Shown piece after piece: positions 1-8,650 of a stretch of 33,119 bases of DNA. The stretch's first letter is position 1, and each line of letters begins with the position of its first letter. Position numbers and translations under genes: made by a program. Under the pieces are notes generated by a model. That model was given only the letters and a program-made list of their open reading frames with translations, was not told the origin of the DNA and searched no databases. Origin of the DNA: Pirellulales bacterium (GTDB lineage Bacteria; Planctomycetota; Planctomycetia; Pirellulales; Lacipirellulaceae); assembly GCA_016930815.1 (NCBI GenBank), contig JAFGFZ010000057.1, positions 1-33,119 on the forward strand, read 5' to 3'.

Positions 1-124
1 ACTTGCAATTGCGCAAACAGCGGTAGTAGTACAGCCCGGTTTCATCATCGTACCGTCTGCCGGTGAAGGCGTACGGATTGGCGAGGTTGTCTTTGTTATC
101 CGTTTCATTAACCTGGAATGCAAA
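1..124 (-). pseudogene. RHS repeat-associated core fragment, cut by the window edge
   Basis: Read on the minus strand from a TGA at 125-127, an open frame of 41 codons runs to the window edge. It contains NPYAFTGRRYD followed by ETGLYYYR, the hallmark of the RHS/YD-repeat core domain that closes the polymorphic-toxin shell. No start codon precedes the motif in this frame, and a hairpin and the end of the amidohydrolase operon lie directly upstream. The piece therefore looks like a 5'-truncated remnant rather than the start of a gene. The rest lies outside the window, so a long downstream RHS or toxin C-terminus cannot be excluded. Confidence 0.7.
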
Positions 125-130
125 TCAGAA

Positions 131-160
131 GCCCGGCTTTTTTAAAAAGCCGGGTTTCTT
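131..160 (-). terminator. Hairpin ending the amidohydrolase operon
   Basis: The arms at 132-142 (CCCGGCTTTTT) and 144-154 (AAAAAGCCGGG) are perfectly complementary. The stem extends past one mismatch to GAA/TTC outside. It lies 26 bp after the last operon stop codon, where a terminator is expected. The A/T part sits in the apex and there is no strong U-run after the stem, so intrinsic termination efficiency is uncertain. Confidence 0.55.
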
Positions 161-185
161 GCTGGTCCGATTAGGGTGAAACAGG

Positions 186-1541
186 CTACCAGTCTTCACC
201 GAGGCGGCGGGGCCAGGGGTCGTAGGGGGGTGGGGCGTCGCGCTGGCCGTCGGGGCGGATATGATCCAGCAGGGAATCTTTCTGCTTATCATAGGCAATG
301 CGGCCATTGACAATGGCCCAGCGGACCAGCGTCATGTAGTGCAATAGATCGCCGTCGACAATCGCGAAGTCGGCGTCTTTACCGACTTCGATCGAACCGA
401 CGTGATGATCAATTCCAAGGATCCGGGCCGCATCGATCGTGATAGCCCGGACGGCCACCTCATCGGGAAGGCCGCCACGGACCGCGAATGCGGCTTCCAT
501 CGGCAGATGCATCAGGTCGCGGCCGGCAAGGCCCATCGTCGTGATCCCGGTACTGCTTGGAATGATCGCGAACAAAATGCCGTGCTCGTGAAGAATCCTG
601 GCATTTTCAATTGACGATCCGTTCGGATGGTTGGTTCGTTCATCTCGATCGCGGCGTGTTCGTGGTGTGATGCATGCGCGAACCCCCGCGCGAGCCATCT
701 GGGGCGCGACAATCCACCCCTCCGCGGCTCCCTGCACGACGAGCTGGAATCCATACTGTTCGGCCAGCCCTGCCAGGTCGTTCAATGCCTGCGCCGTGTT
801 GACCGTTGCAAGTGCCACCAGTTCGTGTTTGAGCAGTTTTAAGGCCTTCTCATCTTCGTTCTTGGGGGCGGTGGGGGGCTTCGACTTCGGATCGTGTTTT
901 TTCTTTTTTTCATGATCATCCAGATCGCGAAGATACTGGCGCGCCCGTTCAAGGGATTCGCGAAACTTGCGCCGGCCGTCGGGATTCTCGGTGCTGTATT
1001 GCAACGTGTGAAAAAGGTTCTGTCTTAGGACATGGCCCTCGACCGTGCCAAAGGTCAGTTTGGCCGCCGTGTTTCCGGTGACGGCCGTCGTGATTCCATT
1101 GGCCAATCCTAAGGTCATCGACAGGTTGTAGAGGTCCGTGTTGTCTTCGGGCGGTTCATTACCGAGGATTCCTTGGCTCTGGATTGCTACCAGGCCGGGA
1201 TACATATGGTAGCCCTTGGCATCCAGGATTTCGGTATTCTTGGGCAGACGAAGATCGTGACCAATCTCGGCGATTTTGCCATTTTTGCACAGGACTGTCG
1301 GACCATCGACGACGGGGCCGGTGATCGTATGGACGGTGGATCCGGTGATCGCGAAGTAGCGATCGATTGGCTGTTTTCCTGGATCCGGTGTCTCTTTACC
1401 AGAATCCGCCTCGGCGGAATCCTTGGCTTCGTTCGCGGGCGGGGCCGGTTTTGTCTTTTCTTCGGCGGCACGGATTTCGAACCAGGGAATCAATAAGAGA
1501 CAAACGATTGTGAATCCAAGGGTGGGAGTTTGATTTTTCAT
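186..1541 (-). CDS. Exported amidohydrolase-like pseudoenzyme H (last gene of the operon)
   Basis: A 451-residue protein with a signal peptide (MKNQTPTLGFTIVCLLLIPW then FEIRAAEE) and a charged Lys/Glu/Pro-rich stretch before the N-terminal beta-sandwich. The amidohydrolase landmarks are present: the turn YPGLVA, a GITTAV strand, and the C-terminal VGSIEVGKDADFAIVDGD strand. The metal site is not: HxH reads QSQ, the strand-8 Asp position reads Ser (IIPSSTG), and the two strand-5/6 His are replaced (ATVNTAQ, VQGAAEG). A short Lys-rich insert (HEKKKKHDPKSKPP) sits before strand 5. The start at 1541 was preferred to an upstream in-frame ATG at 1562 because it forms an ATGA overlap with the previous gene and has GGGAGG upstream. 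I infer a periplasmic, catalytically dead member; the fold call is secure, the function unknown. Confidence 0.85.
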   Translation of the reverse strand: MKNQTPTLGFTIVCLLLIPWFEIRAAEEKTKPAPPANEAKDSAEADSGKETPDPGKQPIDRYFAITGSTVHTITGPVVDGPTVLCKNGKIAEIGHDLRLPKNTEILDAKGYHMYPGLVAIQSQGILGNEPPEDNTDLYNLSMTLGLANGITTAVTGNTAAKLTFGTVEGHVLRQNLFHTLQYSTENPDGRRKFRESLERARQYLRDLDDHEKKKKHDPKSKPPTAPKNEDEKALKLLKHELVALATVNTAQALNDLAGLAEQYGFQLVVQGAAEGWIVAPQMARAGVRACITPRTRRDRDERTNHPNGSSIENARILHEHGILFAIIPSSTGITTMGLAGRDLMHLPMEAAFAVRGGLPDEVAVRAITIDAARILGIDHHVGSIEVGKDADFAIVDGDLLHYMTLVRWAIVNGRIAYDKQKDSLLDHIRPDGQRDAPPPYDPWPRRLGEDW

Positions 1542-2953
1542 GGTTGTTTCGGAGCCTCCCAAACCATGTCGCCAGCGGTCATGACGCGAGTGACCCGGCT
1601 TTCGATGGCCAGGGGGTCGCCATTGAAGAAAACAAGATCCGCGTCTTTGCCCTTCTCGATGGTTCCCAGCCGATCCTCCATCCCCAGGGCCATTGCCACA
1701 TGGAGGGTGACTCCTTTCAGGGCATCTTCCCGCAAGAGGCCGGCACGGACCAAGTCAGCCAAGCGTGGACGGAGCTGTCGAAGCTCGGAGGCGGAATCCG
1801 ATCTTGGGACAAAGGCCACTGTGCAGCCAGCCAGGGCAAGTTCCGCCGGAAGATGGTAATGAACGACGGTCGACGGTAGCTGGCCAATGGATGGGGGTAT
1901 GAACACGATGGCTTCATGTTTGCCGAGTTCGTCGACCACATGGTGATAATCGGATGACGACGCATCGTCCAGATAGAACAACTTGCCGGGCAATTCCGGT
2001 GTTGTTTTCAGCGCATCGTCGAGGTGGTGCAGGTCCGATGCCCTGGCGAGTTCAAAAAGGAGCGGGATCCCCTTCTTGTCACGAATCCAATCGGCGAATG
2101 GTTTGACGGCCGGATTGATCTCGGGGGGCGTGAAGGTCTCGGGTGGTTTCTCTTCGGTCTTGTCCTTGGTGTCGTCCTTTGTATCGGGATGATCTTTTGG
2201 ATCCCCTGGTTCCTTCTTTGGTTCCTGCTCCTTGCCCCCAACAGGTTGATCCTTTTTCTCATCCTTTGGATCGGTTCCCGGTTTGTCACCTGGATCGGTT
2301 TCCTTTTTCTTGGCGGCTTCTTCTTGTGCCTTTTTCTGTTTTTCCTCCCATTCCTTACGTGCCTTTTCGATTTTCTCAAGTTCCTTTCGGGCCAGTTCGA
2401 TCGCCGAGCGAAAAGTATTTTTATCACGGCCCGGCTGGGACATCGTGACACGAAGGTAGGCAGTTCCCAATTTCCGCTCTTCTTTTGGACCGGCCGTCCG
2501 GTAGACGACTCCTGGGCCGGGAATGCCCGTTCCATCGGGATAAAAACAGGCGGCTGTGAATCCGGCCTCAAGGAGAGGCTCGGTATCCATTTCCGAAAGG
2601 AAGACCTCCTGGGCCGGGCTGCGGTCCGCATGGACACCGGATCGGGCATAGGATGGGAGTTGCCAGCGGGTCCGCGGATGGATCCAGCCCGGCATCACCA
2701 CCTCGTTGCGGGCCTCGATCACGCTGGCCGACTTGGGGTATTCGAGATCTTTTCCCACCAGACGGATCTTTCCATCCGCAAGGACGATCTGGCCATCGAC
2801 GATTTCTTCCCCCGCGAGTGTGATCACGCGGCCAGCTTGGATCACAACAAAGGACTCTTCTCCTTCTCGAGCGGCCTGTTCCGCGATCGCCGGCGCGGCG
2901 CAAAACATCGCGACGAGTGTTATATAGATCGATAATAGAAAGGCGGTTCGCAT
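1538..2953 (-). CDS. Exported amidohydrolase-like pseudoenzyme G with long charged insert
   Basis: A 471-residue protein with a clear signal peptide ending near AIAEQ (residue 25). The fold markers are MPGWI (87-91) and the C-terminal LGTIEKGKDADLVFF strand. At the HxH position the chain reads RTR, the strand-8 Asp position reads Arg (FVPRSDS, with an Asp two residues later), and no strand-5/6 His is in register (FELARASD, LDDASSSD). Residues about 188-270 are an extreme Lys/Glu/Asp/Pro-rich insert that begins as a likely charged helix and becomes a disordered PGDKPGTDPKDEKKD-type linker. The gene follows F after a 17-bp gap and overlaps H by ATGA. It is most likely a periplasmic non-catalytic partner, although an altered metal site cannot be excluded from sequence alone. 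Confidence 0.85.
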   Translation of the reverse strand: MRTAFLLSIYITLVAMFCAAPAIAEQAAREGEESFVVIQAGRVITLAGEEIVDGQIVLADGKIRLVGKDLEYPKSASVIEARNEVVMPGWIHPRTRWQLPSYARSGVHADRSPAQEVFLSEMDTEPLLEAGFTAACFYPDGTGIPGPGVVYRTAGPKEERKLGTAYLRVTMSQPGRDKNTFRSAIELARKELEKIEKARKEWEEKQKKAQEEAAKKKETDPGDKPGTDPKDEKKDQPVGGKEQEPKKEPGDPKDHPDTKDDTKDKTEEKPPETFTPPEINPAVKPFADWIRDKKGIPLLFELARASDLHHLDDALKTTPELPGKLFYLDDASSSDYHHVVDELGKHEAIVFIPPSIGQLPSTVVHYHLPAELALAGCTVAFVPRSDSASELRQLRPRLADLVRAGLLREDALKGVTLHVAMALGMEDRLGTIEKGKDADLVFFNGDPLAIESRVTRVMTAGDMVWEAPKQP

Positions 2954-2970
2954 GAAATTCTCGCACTCGA

Positions 2971-4260
2971 TTAGAATTCTCGTTTCTTTGCCGCATCATA
3001 GACAATCTGGCCATTGATGACGGTTAACTCACAGGCCGATCTCGGATCGATGGGATCGCCTGTCCAGAGTCCCAGATCGGCATCCCGGCCCACGACGATG
3101 GATCCGACTCGGTCCTCGAGCATGAGCGTTTCGGCCGCAATACGGGTGATTCCCCGCAAGGCCGGATAGGGATGCCAGCCGTAATGGCATGCCATGGCGG
3201 CCTGAAAGGGGAGTTCTTCCTGGGGTACGACCGGCGCATCGGTATTGATCCCCAGTTTCCGCACACCTCCCTGCCACCATCGAGCTGCGTTCCCCATGAT
3301 CTTCCGCTGATGCTGGTCAAAGTGGATTTGGCGTGGGCCATTGCAGGTATAGATATCTTGCTGCTCAATCACGAGGGGAGCCGTCTTATAGGCTTCGAAT
3401 GTCGCATGCCCCAGCACAATCCGCATATGAAGCTTTTTGGCCAGCATATCGACGCTGCTCATGACAACCTGATACCACTGGGTATGGACCAGCGCAATGA
3501 TATCCCGGCGAAAAACGGCCCGAAAATCGTCCCAAAAGAGATCGAATTCTGGCTTTTCAGCCGTCTCCCCTGCCTCGTAGCGTTCCCACTTTTGATGGTA
3601 GGCCAACGCCTTCTGCAGTGTCTGCCGGAGGTTGTAATACATGAAACAGCGGCTGACGCCGTACCAATAGCGTTCCGGATTCCCGGCCTGGGCTATCTTC
3701 ACGCATCCTGGTGCACGGATTAGCATCTTATCCACCGTGTCACCGGCCAGTTTTGTCAGCGTACCGAAGCCACTAAGATTGTTGCCACTTCCAGGAAGCA
3801 TCAAGGCTGTGGTGACACCACCCGCGCGGGCCCGTTTGAGGTTTTCACTCTCAGGCACCAGTGCCGACGTGGTTCGCAACCCGGGGTTCGTCAGGTAGAC
3901 ATAATCATGGAGATCCGAGCTCGATCCAACGGCATGATCATGGGCTTCCACAAGACCGGGAACCAGCCAATGATCGGGCCGATCGATCAGCGTGTACCCG
4001 TCGGGAATGGGGAGATCCTTGATCGTGCCAATCTTTTCAATCTTCCCCCCGCAGACCAGGACAATCGCGTTGTTGAGTACCCGGTCCTCGTCATCCATCG
4101 TGACAACCTTGCCAACACGAAAGGCCAGTTTCTCTGGTACATCCGCACGCGCCAGCGGGGGCATTGTTAGCAGAAGCCCCAAGAGACTTGTGATCAACCA
4201 GAAGGCCTGCCGATTACCGTGGTGAAAGGAATGGATTTGTCTTCCGCGGATTCCGATCAT
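2971..4260 (-). CDS. Exported amidohydrolase F, the only cluster member with an intact metal site
   Basis: A 429-residue protein. An N-terminal hydrophobic segment (WLITSLLGLLLTMPP) ends in ARADV, which indicates export. All canonical amidohydrolase ligands are visible in order: H107 and H109 in PGLVEAHDH, K188 in GCVKIAQAGNPER (candidate carboxylated Lys), H259 in ALVHTQ, H285 in VLGHATFEA, and D341 in INTDAPVVP. This fits a binuclear-metal hydrolase related to the imidazolonepropionase-like periplasmic group; the substrate cannot be told. The position where its neighbours have long charged inserts carries only a short WERYEAGETAEK loop. An in-frame ATG lies at 4281, but 4260 gives an ATGA overlap with gene E and is preferred. 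It is probably the catalytic subunit of whatever the operon builds. Confidence 0.9.
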   Translation of the reverse strand: MIGIRGRQIHSFHHGNRQAFWLITSLLGLLLTMPPLARADVPEKLAFRVGKVVTMDDEDRVLNNAIVLVCGGKIEKIGTIKDLPIPDGYTLIDRPDHWLVPGLVEAHDHAVGSSSDLHDYVYLTNPGLRTTSALVPESENLKRARAGGVTTALMLPGSGNNLSGFGTLTKLAGDTVDKMLIRAPGCVKIAQAGNPERYWYGVSRCFMYYNLRQTLQKALAYHQKWERYEAGETAEKPEFDLFWDDFRAVFRRDIIALVHTQWYQVVMSSVDMLAKKLHMRIVLGHATFEAYKTAPLVIEQQDIYTCNGPRQIHFDQHQRKIMGNAARWWQGGVRKLGINTDAPVVPQEELPFQAAMACHYGWHPYPALRGITRIAAETLMLEDRVGSIVVGRDADLGLWTGDPIDPRSACELTVINGQIVYDAAKKREF

Positions 4261-7127
4261 GGTTGCACCTCCTCTCCACAAACGATGACTCGTAGAATTC
4301 GGCTAGGGCCTTGGAGGGGATGACTGCTGAAAATCACCAGGTCGCCATCTTTTCCAGGTTCCAATGTTCCGACACGGTCATCAATTTTCATTGCTTTCGC
4401 GGCGCCGGCGGTCAGGGCCGTTAGGGCATCTTCGGCGTCCAATCCCCGTTCGACGGCGTACATGACGATTGCCGGTAAATTCCTCGCCGCATCCTCCGCG
4501 TTACTCTGGAATGCGATAGGCACACGTTGCCGGGCCAGCGTGTCAGCCAAATGGTAATCGCGATACTGGCGCTGCTGCAGGACAGCCGGAGGGACGATCA
4601 CCGTCACTTTCTTCTCGGCCAACCGTTCGGCATGGACCGCTGCGCCGTCCGCGTCTAGCAAGACCAAGGGAAGATCGTGTTTATCTACGAACAGATCCAG
4701 GACTTCCCGGATCTGGGCCGGCGTGGAAACCTTAACGACGGCTGGGATCTTTTTTTCGAGCAGGTTCTTGAGTGGTTCCAGCGCCTCGTTCACCTTCGGC
4801 GGGAGGGGCCGGCCATCCTTGGTACGCGTGCGGCGGGTTTGGGTAACTTTCAATTCAACGGGTTTTTTATCGACCCGCCGCCCTTCGATGGGAAGTGATA
4901 ATCCCATGACGGCAACGGTACCCTTGCAGTGGTCCTCTGCCACGAGATCTGCCTCGAGTTGCGGAGGTGTCGTGATATCGGGAATATCGATTTCAAACAC
5001 CGCCGAAATATGATTCCCAGTCAAGGTACCATGGAGGCGGCCCGTGAATCCCATACTCGAATGGGTAATGCGCCCTTCGATGTTTGTACCGATCAATTGC
5101 ATCACCAATGTCAAAGTGACTGGCGCCGGCAGCGGACCCCCAGTGACCACCGCTTCCCAAGTACCTGTGATTGGATCCGGTTGGACCATCTCCTTGGTTT
5201 CTTCCTGGACCGGTTTCGTATCCTCCGTCGCGGCTTTGGAATCCTTTTTCTTCTCCAGAAATTCTTTGAGTTCTTTCTCGTACTTGGTCCAGGAATCGAG
5301 ATATTTCTGGCCCGCGTCGATTGGTTTGGCAAGCATTTCCTGGACACTCAACGGATCGGCCTGGCTGACATCCAAGAGGACCGCGGCCGGATCTCGAATC
5401 ACGCGATCTTTTCGCCGCGGACCGGCCGTCTTCACGGCCGCTGCCGGGGCTCCCATCGGCGCGGCGGATCCGGATGGGCTTGCGGGGCGCGTCATCAGAA
5501 CAATCCGGCCGCCAACGATCATTGCGGTCCTGGTCGATTCCCCCGCGCCGGATCCCAAATACGGCGCCATCAACACGGTCGTGATGCCTGCACGACAGAC
5601 TCTGAGGTCGGTCACATCGGGCACACCAATCAGTTGGGAGATCCGGATCTCGTTGCCGATTTGCGATTTGTCTCCATCGAGGCCAAGGTGGCTATGGGAA
5701 TCGATCCAACCCGGCATCACAAAGGCGTTCGGGCCAGCATCGATCACACGGGCAAATGGCGGGTGGGGAACGCTGCGTCCCACATCCACAATCTTGCCAC
5801 CCTCGATGAGTACCTGGGCATCGTGCCATTCCATGCCTGGTCCAGCCCAAATGGTGCCGGCCTTCACAATCAATGGTCCTTGATCAGGTGCTTCGAAAAC
5901 GGAGCACCCTCGGATGTAGGTTCGCTGCACATGCGCCGATAGATCCAGAGGATCACCGGATAAGACGACGAAATCGGCGTCCATTCCCGGAGCGAGGCTT
6001 CCCACGCAATCGGCGATCCCAAGAATTCTCGCCGGGCCACGGGTAATCGCAGCAAGGGCTCGAGCCCGATCCAATCCAGCGCCACATGCCCGGATTGCAA
6101 CCAGTCGGAGATCCCCAATCGAACCTGCTTCGGAAGGTGCCAGGGCGATTTCCACGCCGTCAAGTTTCCGGAAATCCAGAATGGATTCTCCATACGCTTC
6201 GGGATCACGGCCGATGTTGGAACCGGGTGATCTGAATCGGCCCGGCAGCTGATAGACCAGCGGTACATTGGCCTGGCGAAGTGGATCGGCGACTTGATCC
6301 GCCTCCGCGCCACCCACAAGGTACCCTTGGCGCTCATGTTCCCGCAGAAAATGGATCGCGGCCAGGAGATCCCCCGTTCGATCGGCCCGCAACCGGAGTG
6401 GCAACTTTTCATTCCATGCATGTGCCAATGCGGGTGGGTGCAGACTGAACTCTGGGAAATTTTTTCCCGCAAGCGCGTCACGAATGGATTCTTCGAGTCC
6501 GAGGATTTGCCCCATGCGTGACGAAGGTCGCTGGAGCCGCCCCGGGACAATTTCAACATCGGCCGAAGCAGGAAATGAATAGGTCACATCCTGGGGAGGA
6601 TAATACACATCCGGCCCGAGATTGATCGTAAGATCGGCTGCAGGGCGCAAGATCCGATCGGCTGCTGGGCCACCAAGCCTGACCACGGCACCCTGGCCAG
6701 TCAGGAGTCGATGCGAACCTGGATTGATATGGACCGTGGTGACTCCAGCGGCAAGGAACTTCGCATAATTTCCATAACGGTCGAACGTGTCGGCGGCCCG
6801 GTATCCGGCAGCAATCGATTCGTCCCCAGGATGGTTTCCTCCCAAATCCGAAACGGCTGCCACGAGGCCGGGGATCAGAGTACCATCGGGATAATCAATG
6901 ACTGGCAGATCGAGTGGTACCTCGATATCGGAACCAATCATCGCAATCCGGTTGTCACGGACCACGAGCACACCCGGCTCGATGACCTCTGGCAAATCGG
7001 GGGCAACGGGAAGAATGCGCCGAGCACGGATAGCAAATGAATCTGCAGACAGATCTGAAACGAGCGACGTCCAGACCATGGCCGTGGCCGCGAGGAGGAT
7101 TCGAGCTGTCAAGCGTACTTGTTTCAT
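4257..7127 (-). CDS. Exported double amidohydrolase-like fusion E with an inserted beta-rich domain
   Basis: A 956-residue protein with a signal peptide (LLAATAMVWTSLVSDLSADS). Module 1 (about 30-410) has IPGLVAAVSD where HxH is expected and PSEAG at strand 8, so its metal site is gone. Module 2 (about 415-956) restarts with a second N-terminal sandwich. It keeps HSH at 478-480 but has lost the strand-5/6 His (VKVSTPAQ, LLDADGAA), and the strand-8 Asp is Asn (FQSNAED). Residues about 610-650 are a charged helix and linker. They lead into a beta-strand-rich block (about 651-750, DPITGTWEAVV to LPIEGRRVD) that resembles a small barrel or lipocalin-like domain placed inside the second barrel. 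ATGA overlaps occur at both ends. It is probably a structural two-module subunit; the inserted domain's ligand is unknown. Confidence 0.85.
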   Translation of the reverse strand: MKQVRLTARILLAATAMVWTSLVSDLSADSFAIRARRILPVAPDLPEVIEPGVLVVRDNRIAMIGSDIEVPLDLPVIDYPDGTLIPGLVAAVSDLGGNHPGDESIAAGYRAADTFDRYGNYAKFLAAGVTTVHINPGSHRLLTGQGAVVRLGGPAADRILRPAADLTINLGPDVYYPPQDVTYSFPASADVEIVPGRLQRPSSRMGQILGLEESIRDALAGKNFPEFSLHPPALAHAWNEKLPLRLRADRTGDLLAAIHFLREHERQGYLVGGAEADQVADPLRQANVPLVYQLPGRFRSPGSNIGRDPEAYGESILDFRKLDGVEIALAPSEAGSIGDLRLVAIRACGAGLDRARALAAITRGPARILGIADCVGSLAPGMDADFVVLSGDPLDLSAHVQRTYIRGCSVFEAPDQGPLIVKAGTIWAGPGMEWHDAQVLIEGGKIVDVGRSVPHPPFARVIDAGPNAFVMPGWIDSHSHLGLDGDKSQIGNEIRISQLIGVPDVTDLRVCRAGITTVLMAPYLGSGAGESTRTAMIVGGRIVLMTRPASPSGSAAPMGAPAAAVKTAGPRRKDRVIRDPAAVLLDVSQADPLSVQEMLAKPIDAGQKYLDSWTKYEKELKEFLEKKKDSKAATEDTKPVQEETKEMVQPDPITGTWEAVVTGGPLPAPVTLTLVMQLIGTNIEGRITHSSMGFTGRLHGTLTGNHISAVFEIDIPDITTPPQLEADLVAEDHCKGTVAVMGLSLPIEGRRVDKKPVELKVTQTRRTRTKDGRPLPPKVNEALEPLKNLLEKKIPAVVKVSTPAQIREVLDLFVDKHDLPLVLLDADGAAVHAERLAEKKVTVIVPPAVLQQRQYRDYHLADTLARQRVPIAFQSNAEDAARNLPAIVMYAVERGLDAEDALTALTAGAAKAMKIDDRVGTLEPGKDGDLVIFSSHPLQGPSRILRVIVCGEEVQP

Positions 7128-8599
7128 TTGTCGTCTCGTTCTTCTTCTTCGTTCTTTTGCCCTTCTTCGGAATCCTGTTCCCCCTCTTTGCCAGTCTTCT
7201 CGTCGGTCTTTGTTTCCGCTGGACTCTCCTTTTGCTTCTCCTCCTGGGTGGCACTTTCAACGTTTTCTTGTTCCTTTTGTTTTTCTTTCTCGGCGCTCTT
7301 CTCTTCCAGGTCCAGAAGTTCCTTGAGGCGGACATCCTTGGTGCGGTCATAGGCGAGAATGCCGTCAACATAGGCCTTTTCGACCCAAGTATTGAAATCC
7401 AACGGATCACCGCTGAGAACGACCACATAACCGGCTTTGCCGACTTCCAGGGAACCGAGCCGATCTTCCATGCCCAACATCCTGGCTGGATTCAACGTGA
7501 TCGATTCCAGCGCCTTCTGCCGGGGGATCCCGTGGCGGACGCAGCGGGCAGCTTGATAGTTCAGATACCGTTCGGCCAACGAAGAATCGGGGTTCGGCTG
7601 CAAGGCAAAGAGCAATCCCGCCTCGTGAATCACTTCCGGGATGAATGTTTCGCTGAGTTCGCCGGTGATCGGATCCCGTTCCCTGTGGACTAAATCGGGC
7701 GGCAGCACGACGGGCCGATCGGCTTTTTTGAGTTCCTGGACCGCGCGATAGGCTTCGGTCCCGAGAACAAAGATGGAACGGTCCAAGAAGCCATGTTCCT
7801 TGGCCAGATTGATTGCTGGACCAACATCGGTTGCTGCATCGCAGTAGATCCAAGCATCCAATTGGCCCTCGGTTAATTGCACCAGGTTACGGTGCCGATC
7901 GTCGAGATCTTCCTTGCGAATGAGTGGAGCTCCCCGCTTGCGAGCTTCTTCCGGTCCCACATCGATCTCTTTTTTCTCCTTGGCGAGTTCTTCCTCGTAG
8001 CGTTTTTCAGCAAGATTTTCCAGGTAGAAAGCCAACTCCAGGAAGGTCTCGCGGAATGCGGCCATCTGCTGCATCCGATCCGATCCCGATTTGGGGCTCG
8101 CACTCAGCTTCAGGGCCAGCGAGGGCCGGATTGTCATTTCATCGGGTGTTCGGCCTATCGGACGGACGAGCCGGCTCAAGCCACCCAGGACGCAATTATT
8201 GCCTTGGATGACATGCACGGCGAGCACGCCATCGCGAAGTGCATCTTCGAAGAAAAGACTCGATGGATCGATGGCATCGTACACATCCAGATAGGGAGTC
8301 ACTGGGAGGTTTTCATTGGGCCGGTCCAAGCCTTGCGAGGCATGGGGTGATATCATGCCTGGGAAGAGGACTTTCTCCGATACGTCAATGACCGTTGCGT
8401 CATAGGGTATTTTTACTGTTTCCCCAATAGCAGTGATTGTACCGTCCTCGATCAGGACCGTGCCCTTGGGAATTTCTGGGCCGCACACGGGGATGATACG
8501 TCCGCCCTGGAGAGCTAGCTTGGACGGAGGTGCGGCATGGCTGTCCACGGCAAGGGTGGTGAATAGTACTACGATCCATAGGGTGCATCTGAGAATCAC
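7124..8599 (-). CDS. Exported amidohydrolase-like pseudoenzyme D with acidic C-terminal tail
   Basis: A 491-residue protein that starts with GTG at 8599, supported by GGAG eight bases upstream. The signal peptide ends near DSHAAPP. The HxH position reads HAS (one His left, in PGMISPHAS), strand 8 reads QPNPDS with Asn for Asp, and strands 5/6 have lost His (IYCDAATD, VLGTEAY). A Lys in ALKLSAS may match the carboxylated-Lys position. The last 60 or so residues are a low-complexity Glu/Lys/Gln tail (EEKSAEKEKQKEQE to EEEERDDK), predicted to be a charged helix or disordered. The stop overlaps the ATG of E (ATGA). It is a probable non-catalytic partner, and the tail may contact the charged inserts of A, E, G and H. 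Confidence 0.85.
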   Translation of the reverse strand: MILRCTLWIVVLFTTLAVDSHAAPPSKLALQGGRIIPVCGPEIPKGTVLIEDGTITAIGETVKIPYDATVIDVSEKVLFPGMISPHASQGLDRPNENLPVTPYLDVYDAIDPSSLFFEDALRDGVLAVHVIQGNNCVLGGLSRLVRPIGRTPDEMTIRPSLALKLSASPKSGSDRMQQMAAFRETFLELAFYLENLAEKRYEEELAKEKKEIDVGPEEARKRGAPLIRKEDLDDRHRNLVQLTEGQLDAWIYCDAATDVGPAINLAKEHGFLDRSIFVLGTEAYRAVQELKKADRPVVLPPDLVHRERDPITGELSETFIPEVIHEAGLLFALQPNPDSSLAERYLNYQAARCVRHGIPRQKALESITLNPARMLGMEDRLGSLEVGKAGYVVVLSGDPLDFNTWVEKAYVDGILAYDRTKDVRLKELLDLEEKSAEKEKQKEQENVESATQEEKQKESPAETKTDEKTGKEGEQDSEEGQKNEEEERDDK

Positions 8600-8650
8600 A
8601 GGATAATCTCCAGCATGAGAACGCCTAACGAATACAATATCGCCCCGGAC

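Noticed and set aside
2024-2935. Long plus-strand open frame (303 codons) opposite gene G
   Set aside because: It is antisense to a gene with a signal peptide and recognisable fold; its composition (runs of Phe, Leu, Trp) mirrors the Lys/Glu-rich codons on the other strand.
4929-5942. Plus-strand open frame of 337 codons opposite gene E
   Set aside because: No domain, no ribosome site, His/Arg/Gly-rich shadow composition; the minus strand codes the well-supported fusion.
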